Part shown: positions 1 through 5,223 of the stretch, piece after piece
How the letters are laid out: each line of letters starts with the position of its first letter
Position numbering within the stretch: the first letter of the stretch is position 1
Origin: Acidobacteriota bacterium
GTDB lineage: Bacteria > Acidobacteriota > Vicinamibacteria > Vicinamibacterales > CAVVIG01
NCBI GenBank assembly: GCA_003223775.1
Contig: QHWK01000206.1
Span: 1-5,489, forward strand
Length of the DNA: 5,489 nucleotides
Reading direction: 5' to 3'
The notes under the pieces: generated by a model
Seen by the model: only the letters and a program-made list of their open reading frames with translations
Databases searched by the model: none
What the model was told of the DNA's origin: nothing
Made by a program: the position numbers and the translations under genes

Positions 1-2
1 CA

Positions 3-915
3 TGCGGCTCGGCGCATTATTGGGCGCGAACCGCGCAGGCATCCGGCCATCGCGTCACGCTGCTGCCGAGTCAGTACGTCCGGCCGTATGTGCGACGCCA
101 CAAGACCGATCGGACCGATGCCGAGGCACTGCTCGAGGCCCTGCGGAGTGGCAACATTCCGCACGTCGCGGTGAAAACGGTGGCCCAGCAGGAGGTCCTG
201 GCGCTCCATCGCCTGCGCGCGCAGTGGATGACGACGCGCACGGCGCGCCTCAATGCGATGCGTGGGCTGCTGTTGGAACAGGGCATCGCGATCGCGCGGG
301 GCGCGCGGACGATCCTGACCGAGGTCGGCCGCTTGCTCGCCGACGAGGATCCGCGCGTGCCGCCGCGGCTGCGCCTCGTGCTCACGACGACGCGCGACGA
401 AGTCCGCGATCTCGAGGATCGTGTCGACGCCGTGGAGCGGGAACTGGCCACCCTCGCGGCCGACGATCCCGTGATCCAACGACGATCCCGTGATCCAACG
501 GCTGATGCGGATTCCCGGCGTCGGCCTGCTGACGGCCACGGCGCTGGTCGCGACGGTCGGTCACATCCATGCGTTTCGCCGGGCGCGCCGCTTCGCGAGC
601 TGGCTCGGGCTCACCCCACGCGAATGGTCGAGTGGCGGCTCGCGGCATCTCGGCGCCATTACGAAACAAGGCGACGTCTATCTGCGGTGTTTGCTCACGC
701 ATGGCGCCCGCGCCGTCCTGCTGATGGCGGCGCGCGCGGCGCGCGCCGGCCGGCCGCTCACGCGCCTGCAGCAGTGGGCGCAGACCGTCCAGCGGGCGCG
801 CGGCCACAACAAAGCGACGATCGCCGTCGCGAATAAACTCGCGCGGATTATCTGGGCCGTGTGGACACGCGACGTCGAATTTACCGCGACGCCCGTACGG
901 GCCGTCGCGGCGTAA
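3..915 (+). pseudogene. IS1111-group IS110-family transposase, frameshifted, 5' end outside window
   Basis: This is a DEDD-type recombinase that moves the element through a circular intermediate. Reading from base 3 gives C-G-S-A-H-Y-W-A-R, which normally follows a catalytic Glu just outside the window. Next comes the RuvC-like acidic motif K-T-D-R-T-D-A-E-A-L (about 96-128), then a helical coiled linker. The Transposase_20 domain follows, with D-P-V-I-Q-R-L-M-R-I-P-G-V-G, then S-S-G-G (about 630-640, holding the conserved Ser region of the family) and H-L-G-A-I-T-K-Q-G-D. The frame changes at 462-499, where a 19-bp unit is duplicated. Removing one copy restores one continuous frame of 297 residues to the TAA at 913-915, against about 340 for the family, so only the first 40 or so residues are missing from view. 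As it stands the two halves are out of frame and the protein should be inactive. Confidence 0.9.
462..499 (+). repeat. 19-bp perfect tandem duplication that breaks the transposase
   Basis: The unit gacgatcccgtgatccaac occurs at 462-480 and again, identically, at 481-499. Nineteen is 3n+1, so the second copy shifts the frame by one. Upstream codons use the frame of position 3 and downstream codons use the frame of position 490, which is exactly the shift expected. Deleting either copy yields the family-typical D-D-P-V-I-Q-R-L-M-R-I-P-G-V-G. Confidence 0.95.
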
Positions 916-1198
916 GGGCTCCCGCGCTGGCTGCCTGCGCGGGCCCCGCGCTTGGGCGGGGGGCCTGCTCGGCGGCGAGTGATCAGCGACGCGACCGCGG
1001 CATCGACCAGTCGAACACACCGATCCGCGTGATGAGCGAGCGACGAGAACGATGGCCCACAGGGACGACCGCCTGCATCAGGCCAGGCCGATAAGAGTGC
1101 TGGTGCATCCACACACCGCTGCAACGATTGGCCCCTGATGACGCGACTGTCCATCATGGCCCGGAGGAACAATCCCTCCACCGAGAGGCCGCATATAC
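916..1198 (+). ncRNA. putative IS1111 bridge RNA region (structured 3' non-coding tail)
   Basis: IS110-family elements encode a bridge RNA that pairs with target and donor DNA, and in the IS1111 group it lies downstream of the transposase gene. This segment holds no convincing reading frame but several hairpins. These are 921-927 with 937-943 (7 perfect G/C pairs, 9-base loop), directly followed by 944-949 with 956-961 (6 pairs, 6-base loop); 1136-1140 with 1152-1156, closed by an outer pair of arms 1131-1133 and 1158-1160 across an internal loop; and 1163-1167 with 1175-1179. Stems with large loops near the element end are the expected architecture. The role is inferred from position and structure; the exact RNA ends and guide loops cannot be defined here. 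The first two hairpins could instead act as a terminator, although no T-run follows. Confidence 0.4.
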
Positions 1199-1540
1199 GA
1201 CCGCACCGGTTACGCCTGTGTGCTATCGGACCATCGTTCGTTTGACCACCGGGAGGAGTCCATATACGCGTTCTTAGCCACGGCGCAGTTTCTTGGGGAC
1301 CACACCTGCCGCCTCATCACAACATTCGAGGACATTGACGCCCACTCGATCATCGGCATGTGCGGGCGATGGCAATCCAGAGTCGTTTCGACGTTGGGAT
1401 CGCTAAAGCCCGCTGAACGGCCGATGTATCTTCGACGCGAACAATCTGCGAACAATCCGGCCCCGAATACCACGTAAAACCAGGCATCAAGAGGTGGCTA
1501 AACCCATGACGAATCAACAAGATGCCATGCCTGCATTAAC
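1199..1540. other. no recognisable gene between the IS1111 relic and the tRNA fragment
   Basis: Two overlapping open frames exist here, 1220-1477 on plus and 1210-1473 on minus, each about 86 codons with a GTG start. Neither has a ribosome binding site at the start or a recognisable motif, and they are antisense to each other, so I do not call a gene. An 11-bp near-perfect tandem repeat lies at 1437-1458. A 7-bp inverted repeat (1481-1487 with 1527-1533) lies just before the tRNA fragment. The stretch may be residual island DNA left by an integrative element. Confidence 0.5.
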
Positions 1541-1624
1541 CTGTTAACCGGAGGGTTGCTGGTTCGAATCCAGCCTGAGGAGCCATTCCTTCAACAACTT
1601 ACGGCGCTCGGCACTGCGAACAAT
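1436..1624 (+). repeat. 10-bp direct repeats flanking the tRNA-Asn fragment
   Basis: The word tgcgaacaat occurs at 1447-1456 and at 1615-1624, one copy on each side of the tRNA fragment. A one-mismatch copy (cgcgaacaat) stands at 1436-1445, so the two left copies form a tandem pair spaced 11 bp. A shorter word, tcaacaa, also flanks the fragment (1514-1520 and 1591-1597). Short direct repeats on both sides of a tRNA-derived core resemble the arm-type integrase sites of phage and island attachment sites. That role is inference only. Confidence 0.35.
1541..1585 (+). tRNA. tRNA-Asn 3' half fragment (attachment-site scar, not a functional tRNA)
   Basis: The 45 bases fold as the 3' half of a tRNA. 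They comprise anticodon loop CTGTTAA (1541-1547, anticodon GTT at 1543-1545, asparagine) and the 3' anticodon strand CCGGA (1548-1552). Then come a 5-base variable loop, T-arm GCTGG-TTCGAAT-CCAGC (1558-1574), 3' acceptor strand CTGAGGA (1575-1581), discriminator G and encoded CCA (1583-1585). The acceptor strand would pair with TCCTCAG, as in bacterial tRNA-Asn, but no such 5' half, D-arm or matching 5' anticodon strand lies upstream; bases 1536-1540 (ttaac) cannot pair with CCGGA. Truncation exactly at the anticodon loop is the pattern left when a tyrosine integrase recombines within a tRNA gene, duplicating its 3' end at the far end of the element. By that logic the island lies to the left and the intact tRNA-Asn would be further upstream. 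Confidence 0.85.
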
Positions 1625-1701
1625 TTGCCGTTGCTGAGCATCCGGTTGAGGCCGGATATTCAAAGATTCGCAACATGCTGAATCTGCGGAATTAACGGTC
1701 T

Positions 1702-2965
1702 TCACCGATTTGAGTACAGCGGTTGAACACTGATAAAGCGTGCCAAGTCTCGAGACGATCGAATGGGATGGGCAGTGGCCCATTTCAATTTCAAGAGAAG
1801 CATGTGTTCATCGCGCATGCCGCGAGCGCGCCGGAGCACGGCCTTGATCGTCGTGTTGATCGATTCGACGACGCCGAACCGGACGGGATGGTCGCAGTAT
1901 GCGGCGATGCCCTCGACGTGCTTGAAGAGAAAGTCGCCGAGGCGCTCCATCTCGGGCAGTCGTTGCCACCGCAGCGCGCGGATCCAGCCAAGCAGGAAGT
2001 CCAGAACGCCCGGGCGTGTCTTGTAGGTCCAGAGCCGATCGAGCTGTTCGCGCAGGACGTCCGCTTTGAACAGCCGCCGATTCGCGGCGAACAACGTCTG
2101 CAGTTCCTGGCGCTTCGATCCGCGCACCGTCTTCCAGCGCCGCAATAACAGCCAGCGTTTACCCCGGCCATGCTCGCGCATGACGGTGCCAGCGCGGAAG
2201 AACTCCTGGCGGCGGACCTCGTCGAGGGCGGCCGACGCGTGCTGTAGGACATGGAACTTGTCGAAGACCACCTCCGCGTTCGGCAACACGCGCCCTACCG
2301 CGTTCAGATAGGGGCGATGCATGTCGGTGCAGGCCGCGTTCACAGCGGCGCGTTGCCGCGCATCGAGGCTCGTGTTCAGCAGCCCGGCCAAACTCTCCTC
2401 CGTGCGGTCTTTCGCCAGGCCGATTACTTCGGCGTGCACGAGGTCAGACAGCACCGTGTAGAACTTCTGCGCCTTGCCTCGGTGAATCTCGTCTGCGCCC
2501 AGATAGCGCGGCCGGCGTCTTGGGCGGCTTCGGTCCCACTCCGCGAGAAAGGCTTTCTCCGCTCGCCGCGCTTTGCTCCAACTGACGCAGTGCCGTACGG
2601 CCGCGTGCGATGTCGGCATCGATTGGCAGTCGAGCCCAATCACTTGGCGAAGTCGGCGGGTGATGCGCGCCTTGGCGTCGGCAAACGCGACGCGCTCGGT
2701 GCGAATGCCACAGGCCCGACAGTCTATGCGGCGTTGACGATACGCCAGCGTGACGTGGTGTTTCGCCCAGGCAAGTCGTCCCACGTTCGCGATTTCACAT
2801 CGCGGACGCACCACGTCGTCCACAGCCTGAACATTCGTACCCGCGGACGCCTCGCCGCTCAATCCTGATGCGCAGCTGCGGGCGTGGCCCATCCTCCGAC
2901 TCGAACGACTGAACGCGGTATCCTTCGAGCGCGAGAATCCGAGTACACTCGCGACGCGATCCCAT
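1702..2965 (-). pseudogene. ISL3-family DDE transposase with disrupted N-terminal region
   Basis: The start ATG (2963-2965) has a strong ribosome binding site, GGAGG, 5 bases upstream. The N-terminal part (2965 to about 2798) contains the first zinc-ribbon pair C-S-G-C (2831-2833 and 2822-2824). The second pair C-R-A-C (2719-2721 and 2710-2712) lies in a different frame, which runs open to the stop at 1702-1704. That frame carries the catalytic triad of the DDE_Tnp_ISL3 domain: D in G-A-D-E (2491-2493), D in C-T-D-M-H-R-P-Y (2323-2325) and E in V-V-E-S-I-N-T-T-I-K (1864-1866). It ends in L-Y-S-N-R. An in-frame TGA stands at 2795-2797. Just after it, the family-like peptide R-E-R-x-W-D-D-L-P-W-A-K is readable only by allowing one missing base near 2783/2784 and another near 2769/2770. 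The restored protein would be about 420 residues, normal for the family. The open frame continues far upstream across the 3173 gene, but that extension is spurious. Confidence 0.85.
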
Positions 2966-2992
2966 GTGTCCTCCCTTGTGTGGCGACACAAG
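2966..2992 (-). promoter_or_regulatory. hairpin abutting the ISL3 transposase ribosome binding site
   Basis: On the minus strand CTTGTGT-CGCC-ACACAAG (2992-2975) forms a perfect 7-bp stem with a 4-base loop. It is immediately followed by GGAGG and, 5 bases later, the ATG at 2965. The site decides the transposase start. A stable stem directly next to the ribosome binding site could hinder ribosome entry on transcripts, a common way to keep transposase levels low, but no regulation is demonstrated. Confidence 0.5.
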
Positions 2993-3003
2993 AGAACGCC
3001 ATC

Positions 3004-3087
3004 GGACTGACCGATGGGCAGTGGGATCCCTTGTTCCTTACCGATCGAAAACGTCCGGGCCGCCGAGTAGGCCGCCCACCCAACAGC
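3004..3087 (+). pseudogene. fragment resembling the N-terminus of an IS5-type transposase
   Basis: The frame reads G-L-T-D-G-Q-W-D-P-L-F-L, then a basic stretch R-K-R-P-G-R-R-V-G-R-P-P-N-S. This is close to the opening of IS5-family transposases (DUF4096 region), where L-T-D-x-Q-W-x-x-L-x-P-L is followed by a proline- and arginine-rich G-R-P-P segment. Only about 28 codons match; the following codons lose resemblance and reach a TGA at 3127-3129. There is no start codon or ribosome binding site of its own. It is probably a relic trimmed next to the ISL3 element. The similarity is short and judged from memory of the family, so chance resemblance is possible. Confidence 0.4.
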
Positions 3088-3139
3088 GGGCCGCGCAGGC
3101 GGCCGGGTCCACTGGGCCGCGTCGCATGAGCCTTTTCTC

Positions 3140-3172
3140 TCGCCGTTTTCGCATTCAGGGGCGGAGGGCAAG
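3140..3172 (+). promoter_or_regulatory. conserved leader, copy 1, with ribosome binding site for the first paralogue
   Basis: This 33-bp segment matches 4290-4322 at 31 of 33 positions. It contains GGAGGG at 3163-3168, which supports the GTG start at 3173 (4 bases away). Conservation of the non-coding part (3140-3160) as well as of the ribosome binding site shows that the leader was duplicated together with the gene or is kept for regulation. No clear -35/-10 promoter is visible upstream, where the DNA is very G+C-rich. A 7-bp inverted repeat (3070-3076 with 3098-3104) lies there. Confidence 0.6.
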
Positions 3173-4246
3173 GTGAAATCTGTTGTTTCGCTCACGTTAA
3201 TCGCGGCTCTGGTGGGATCGGCGATGCCAGCGGCGGCGCAGGACAGGCTGGAATCTGCGTCCGGCCCGATTGCCCGAGCCGCTAGGCGCGAGGCCGCCCG
3301 ACTCGCTGCAGTTGGCGAGGCCAGTCCGGCGAAGCCGGATTCCGCCGCGCGATCATTCACCGAGCTTCGCCTCCTGGTCACAACAGGAAACGACGTGATC
3401 GTGACCGACAGTTCAGGATCGCAGATCAACGGCAAAGTGGTCGCATTATCAGACACGTCGATGACGCTCGCCATTCAGGGCACTCGTCGTGATGTACCGG
3501 AAGATAGCGTGCGATTGATTGAACGCACGAGCCATTCGATTGCAAAGGGTGCGCTCATCGGACTCGCGGCAGGTTTTGGTGGCGGATTGCTGGTCGGGAG
3601 ACTGATTGGCGGGTGGGATGGGCTCAGTGTCTTCGTGTTGACACCGCCCGTCGCCACGGCAACTGGCGCTGTCGCGGGTGGGCTGGTCACACACCGCACC
3701 GTCCTGTACCGCCATCCAGGCTCGAGCGACGTGACGTCGTCAGTCCCGCTGATGCCTCACGAGCAGACGCGTGGACACATCGAGGGAGCCATCACGCGTG
3801 ATGCCGTCCGACTTGGGGCGCAGCGGGCGAACGAACCCGCCGACCGAAGTTGGTCCAACCTGCGAAAGCTGGCACCTGACACAGAAGTCATTGTGACCGT
3901 TAAAGGATCTCGACCCGTGCGACGGTCCCTCGTGCGGGCCGATGAATTTGAGCTGTGGGTCAAGGCCATCGACCTCGATCAAGTCCTGATGCCAATCGCG
4001 CGAGCCGATGTGGTCGAGATCAGGCAGATCAACAAACCGGGGCACCCCGTGCGGAAGGGAGCACTCATTGGCGCAGGCGCCGGCGCTGGGATTGGACTGC
4101 TCTGGACGGCTTCATGTCGCGGCACGGAGTGTTGGGGTTACGGTGCCGTCTTCTCGGCGTTGTTCGGCGGAATCGGCGCGGGCGTTGGCGCGATAATCGG
4201 TGCGGCGACTCACAAGACGGAGGAGATCATCTATTTCGCACCGTAG
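3173..4246 (+). CDS. exported glycine-zipper protein of unknown function, two tandem modules
   Basis: I do not recognise a named family. The 357-residue product starts at GTG, chosen for its ribosome binding site and its alignment with the paralogue at 4325. A signal peptide covers residues 1-22, with cleavage likely after A-A-A. Module A (about 31-185) has G-P-I-A-R-A-A-R-R-E-A-A-R-L, a beta-rich stretch (about 64-118) of the small-barrel type, and a glycine-rich hydrophobic segment (126-172). It ends with a degenerate H-R-T-V-L-Y-R-H-P. Module B (about 201-357) repeats this order: G-H-I-E-G-A-I-T-R-D-A-V-R-L, then L-R-K-L-A-P-D-T-E-V-I-V-T, then glycine zippers at 296-310 and 331-345, then H-K-T-E-E-I-I-Y-F-A-P at the very end. 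A Cys pair (315, 320) lies between the two zippers of module B and could form a disulfide outside the cytoplasm. The features suggest an envelope protein inserted in or attached to a membrane; the function is unknown. It is followed after 78 bases by the single-module paralogue. Confidence 0.85.
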   Translation: MKSVVSLTLIAALVGSAMPAAAQDRLESASGPIARAARREAARLAAVGEASPAKPDSAARSFTELRLLVTTGNDVIVTDSSGSQINGKVVALSDTSMTLAIQGTRRDVPEDSVRLIERTSHSIAKGALIGLAAGFGGGLLVGRLIGGWDGLSVFVLTPPVATATGAVAGGLVTHRTVLYRHPGSSDVTSSVPLMPHEQTRGHIEGAITRDAVRLGAQRANEPADRSWSNLRKLAPDTEVIVTVKGSRPVRRSLVRADEFELWVKAIDLDQVLMPIARADVVEIRQINKPGHPVRKGALIGAGAGAGIGLLWTASCRGTECWGYGAVFSALFGGIGAGVGAIIGAATHKTEEIIYFAP

Positions 4247-4255
4247 GCGCCTGAA

Positions 4256-4274
4256 GGCCTTTAACGTCAAGGCC
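4256..4274 (+). terminator. weak hairpin between the two paralogues
   Basis: GGCCTT (4256-4261) pairs perfectly with AAGGCC (4269-4274) across a 7-base loop, 10 bases after the stop codon. The next T-rich stretch (gttgtttt, ending at 4290) lies about 10 bases further on, so this is not a classical intrinsic terminator. It could attenuate read-through or stabilise the upstream message. Confidence 0.25.
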
Positions 4275-4289
4275 GCGAAGTAGTTGTTT

Positions 4290-4322
4290 TCGCCGTCTTC
4301 GCATTCAGGTGCGGAGGGCAAG
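4290..4322 (+). promoter_or_regulatory. conserved leader, copy 2, with ribosome binding site for the second paralogue
   Basis: This is the partner of 3140-3172, differing at 2 of 33 positions. GGAGGG at 4313-4318 sits 6 bases before the ATG at 4325. Similarity continues into the codons of the signal peptide (ATGAAATC and CGCTCACGTT are shared), so the duplicated unit spans leader and gene start. Confidence 0.6.
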
Positions 4323-4324
4323 AG

Positions 4325-4960
4325 ATGAAATCCGCGCTGTCGCTCACGTTGATCGGTTGTTTGGTGGGACCGGCGCTCCCGGCATCCGCTCAAGAACTGA
4401 TCTGGCCTGGACCCATCGCCCGCGCCATCTCGCGTGAGGCCGGCCGGGTCGCCGCCGTCCAGCGCGAGTCCGTTGACCCGGATTGGTCGCGCGTACGCAA
4501 ACTGGAGTCGGGCACAGAAATCATGGTGACCGCAACCGGCTCACAGCCTGGCAAACGCAGTCTCTACTTCCAGTCCGCTGACGAGTCCGGCCTCACGGTC
4601 TTGGCCGATCTGGCATCGCACAATTGGGAGAGAATCTCGCGCAGTGATGTCATCGCGATTGTAGAGCGCCGCACGCTGCCAAGTCATTCTTGGATCAAAC
4701 GTCATCCGGCCGCAACAGGTTTGCTCGTTGGTCTAGGTAGCGGCGCCGTGTTCAACCTGACGCCACTCATCGGCCTCCGCACGAATCTGGGCGTGTTCAG
4801 CCCGCTGCCTCCGTGCCGCGACGGCAACGATGACCCGGGATTGTGTCTCCTAGTCGGTCTCACTTCTGCGGGGATCGGTGCTGGGCTCGGAGCCGCAATC
4901 GGAGCCGTGGTCGGCGCGTCTCGGGACAAGACCCAGGACGTGATCTACCGCGCGCCGTAA
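4325..4960 (+). CDS. exported glycine-zipper protein of unknown function, single-module paralogue
   Basis: The 211-residue product is paralogous to the upstream gene. Its signal peptide shares 16 of 23 residues with the first protein and probably ends after A-S-A (residue 22). The mature part has G-P-I-A-R-A-I-S-R-E-A-G-R-V (29-42), then D-W-S-R-V-R-K-L-E-S-G-T-E-I-M-V-T (53-69), which matches module B of the neighbour. Next come a beta-rich stretch to about residue 115, one hydrophobic glycine-containing segment (130-150), Cys 164 and Cys 174 in the connecting loop, and a glycine zipper (179-198). The end is D-K-T-Q-D-V-I-Y-R-A-P. The Cys pair occupies the same place as in the first protein. 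L-I-G-C at residues 9-12 resembles a lipobox, but the preceding stretch is short and the paralogue lacks this Cys, so ordinary signal peptidase I cleavage is more likely. Role unknown; an envelope location is inferred. Confidence 0.85.
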   Translation: MKSALSLTLIGCLVGPALPASAQELIWPGPIARAISREAGRVAAVQRESVDPDWSRVRKLESGTEIMVTATGSQPGKRSLYFQSADESGLTVLADLASHNWERISRSDVIAIVERRTLPSHSWIKRHPAATGLLVGLGSGAVFNLTPLIGLRTNLGVFSPLPPCRDGNDDPGLCLLVGLTSAGIGAGLGAAIGAVVGASRDKTQDVIYRAP

Positions 4961-4966
4961 GGCGCG
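4951..4966 (+). terminator. G/C hairpin overlapping the stop codon, weak terminator candidate
   Basis: CGCGCC (4951-4956) pairs with GGCGCG (4961-4966) around a 4-base loop that contains most of the TAA stop (4958-4960). No T-run follows, only tatta, so termination is uncertain. It is the only strong hairpin near the end of the gene. Confidence 0.2.
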
Positions 4967-5223
4967 TATTACCGGAACGCAGTCTACGCATCTCCGAATT
5001 CACGCTGCATTCAAATCGACGAAGAGCCCGTTTTTATTGGGACGACGTTCCTCGACTGATCTCGGTCGCGCGTCGGCGATTTCCACACTCGCGACGGATT
5101 TGTCGTGGATCGTCGACGGGACGTGAGCTGCAGCGCCTGACAACCACTGTCTCGGGCTCACGCTCAGCACGTCGCGGATCTAGGGTTGAAGTCCCGATCG
5201 CCCGTCTCGCGGAGTTGCTGCGA

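Larger units (their letters stand above)
1..1198 (+). mobile_element. IS110-family (IS1111-group) insertion sequence, right-hand part, decayed
   Basis: The element comprises a broken transposase reading frame (3-915) and about 280 bases of structured non-coding DNA. The left end lies outside the window. Assignment to the IS1111 group rests on the protein pattern C-G-S-A-H-Y-W-A-R at the window edge, the K-T-D-R-T-D-A-E-A-L motif and the I-P-G-V-G Transposase_20 region. It also rests on the long 3' non-coding tail, since IS1111-group elements keep their non-coding RNA region downstream of the gene. The right boundary near 1198 is an estimate from where structured sequence ends; no terminal repeat can be matched because the left end is missing. 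IS110-family elements usually leave no target duplication, so none was expected. Confidence 0.7.
1698..2992 (-). mobile_element. ISL3-family insertion sequence, decayed
   Basis: The core is a broken ISL3 transposase gene (1702-2965). The sequence ggtcttcaccgatttgagt starting at 1698 overlaps the last codons and stop of the gene. It looks like an ISL3-type terminal sequence, so I take it as one end. No convincing inverted partner was found upstream of the gene start, the best candidate being weak, so the other end is placed provisionally at the hairpin ending at 2992. I could not identify the 8-bp target duplication expected of the family. Together with the lesions in the gene this suggests an old insertion that has lost one end. 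Confidence 0.6.

Noticed and set aside
1437..1458. CRISPR-like repeat
   Set aside because: The 11-bp units are directly adjacent, only two in number and without spacers.
1210..1477. Two opposing 86-codon frames between the IS1111 relic and the tRNA fragment
   Set aside because: They are mutually antisense, lack a ribosome binding site at the start, and show no recognisable motif.
1544..1783. Minus-strand 79-codon frame ending in L-R-L-D-S-N-Q-Q-P-S-G
   Set aside because: This peptide is the antisense translation of the tRNA-Asn 3' half, a frequent annotation artefact; the rest overlaps the end of the ISL3 gene.
2251..2868. Plus-strand 205-codon frame across the ISL3 gene
   Set aside because: It is antisense to the conserved DDE catalytic domain and carries no recognisable motif of its own.
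3045..3065. Possible second terminal repeat of the ISL3 element
   Set aside because: Only about 9 of 16 positions match the inverse of the putative end at 1698, too weak to define an element boundary.
2966..3474. Upstream extension of the minus-strand ISL3 open frame to 3474
   Set aside because: It runs antisense through the leader and signal peptide of the intact gene at 3173 and has no transposase motifs. The true N-terminus is in another frame and starts at 2965.
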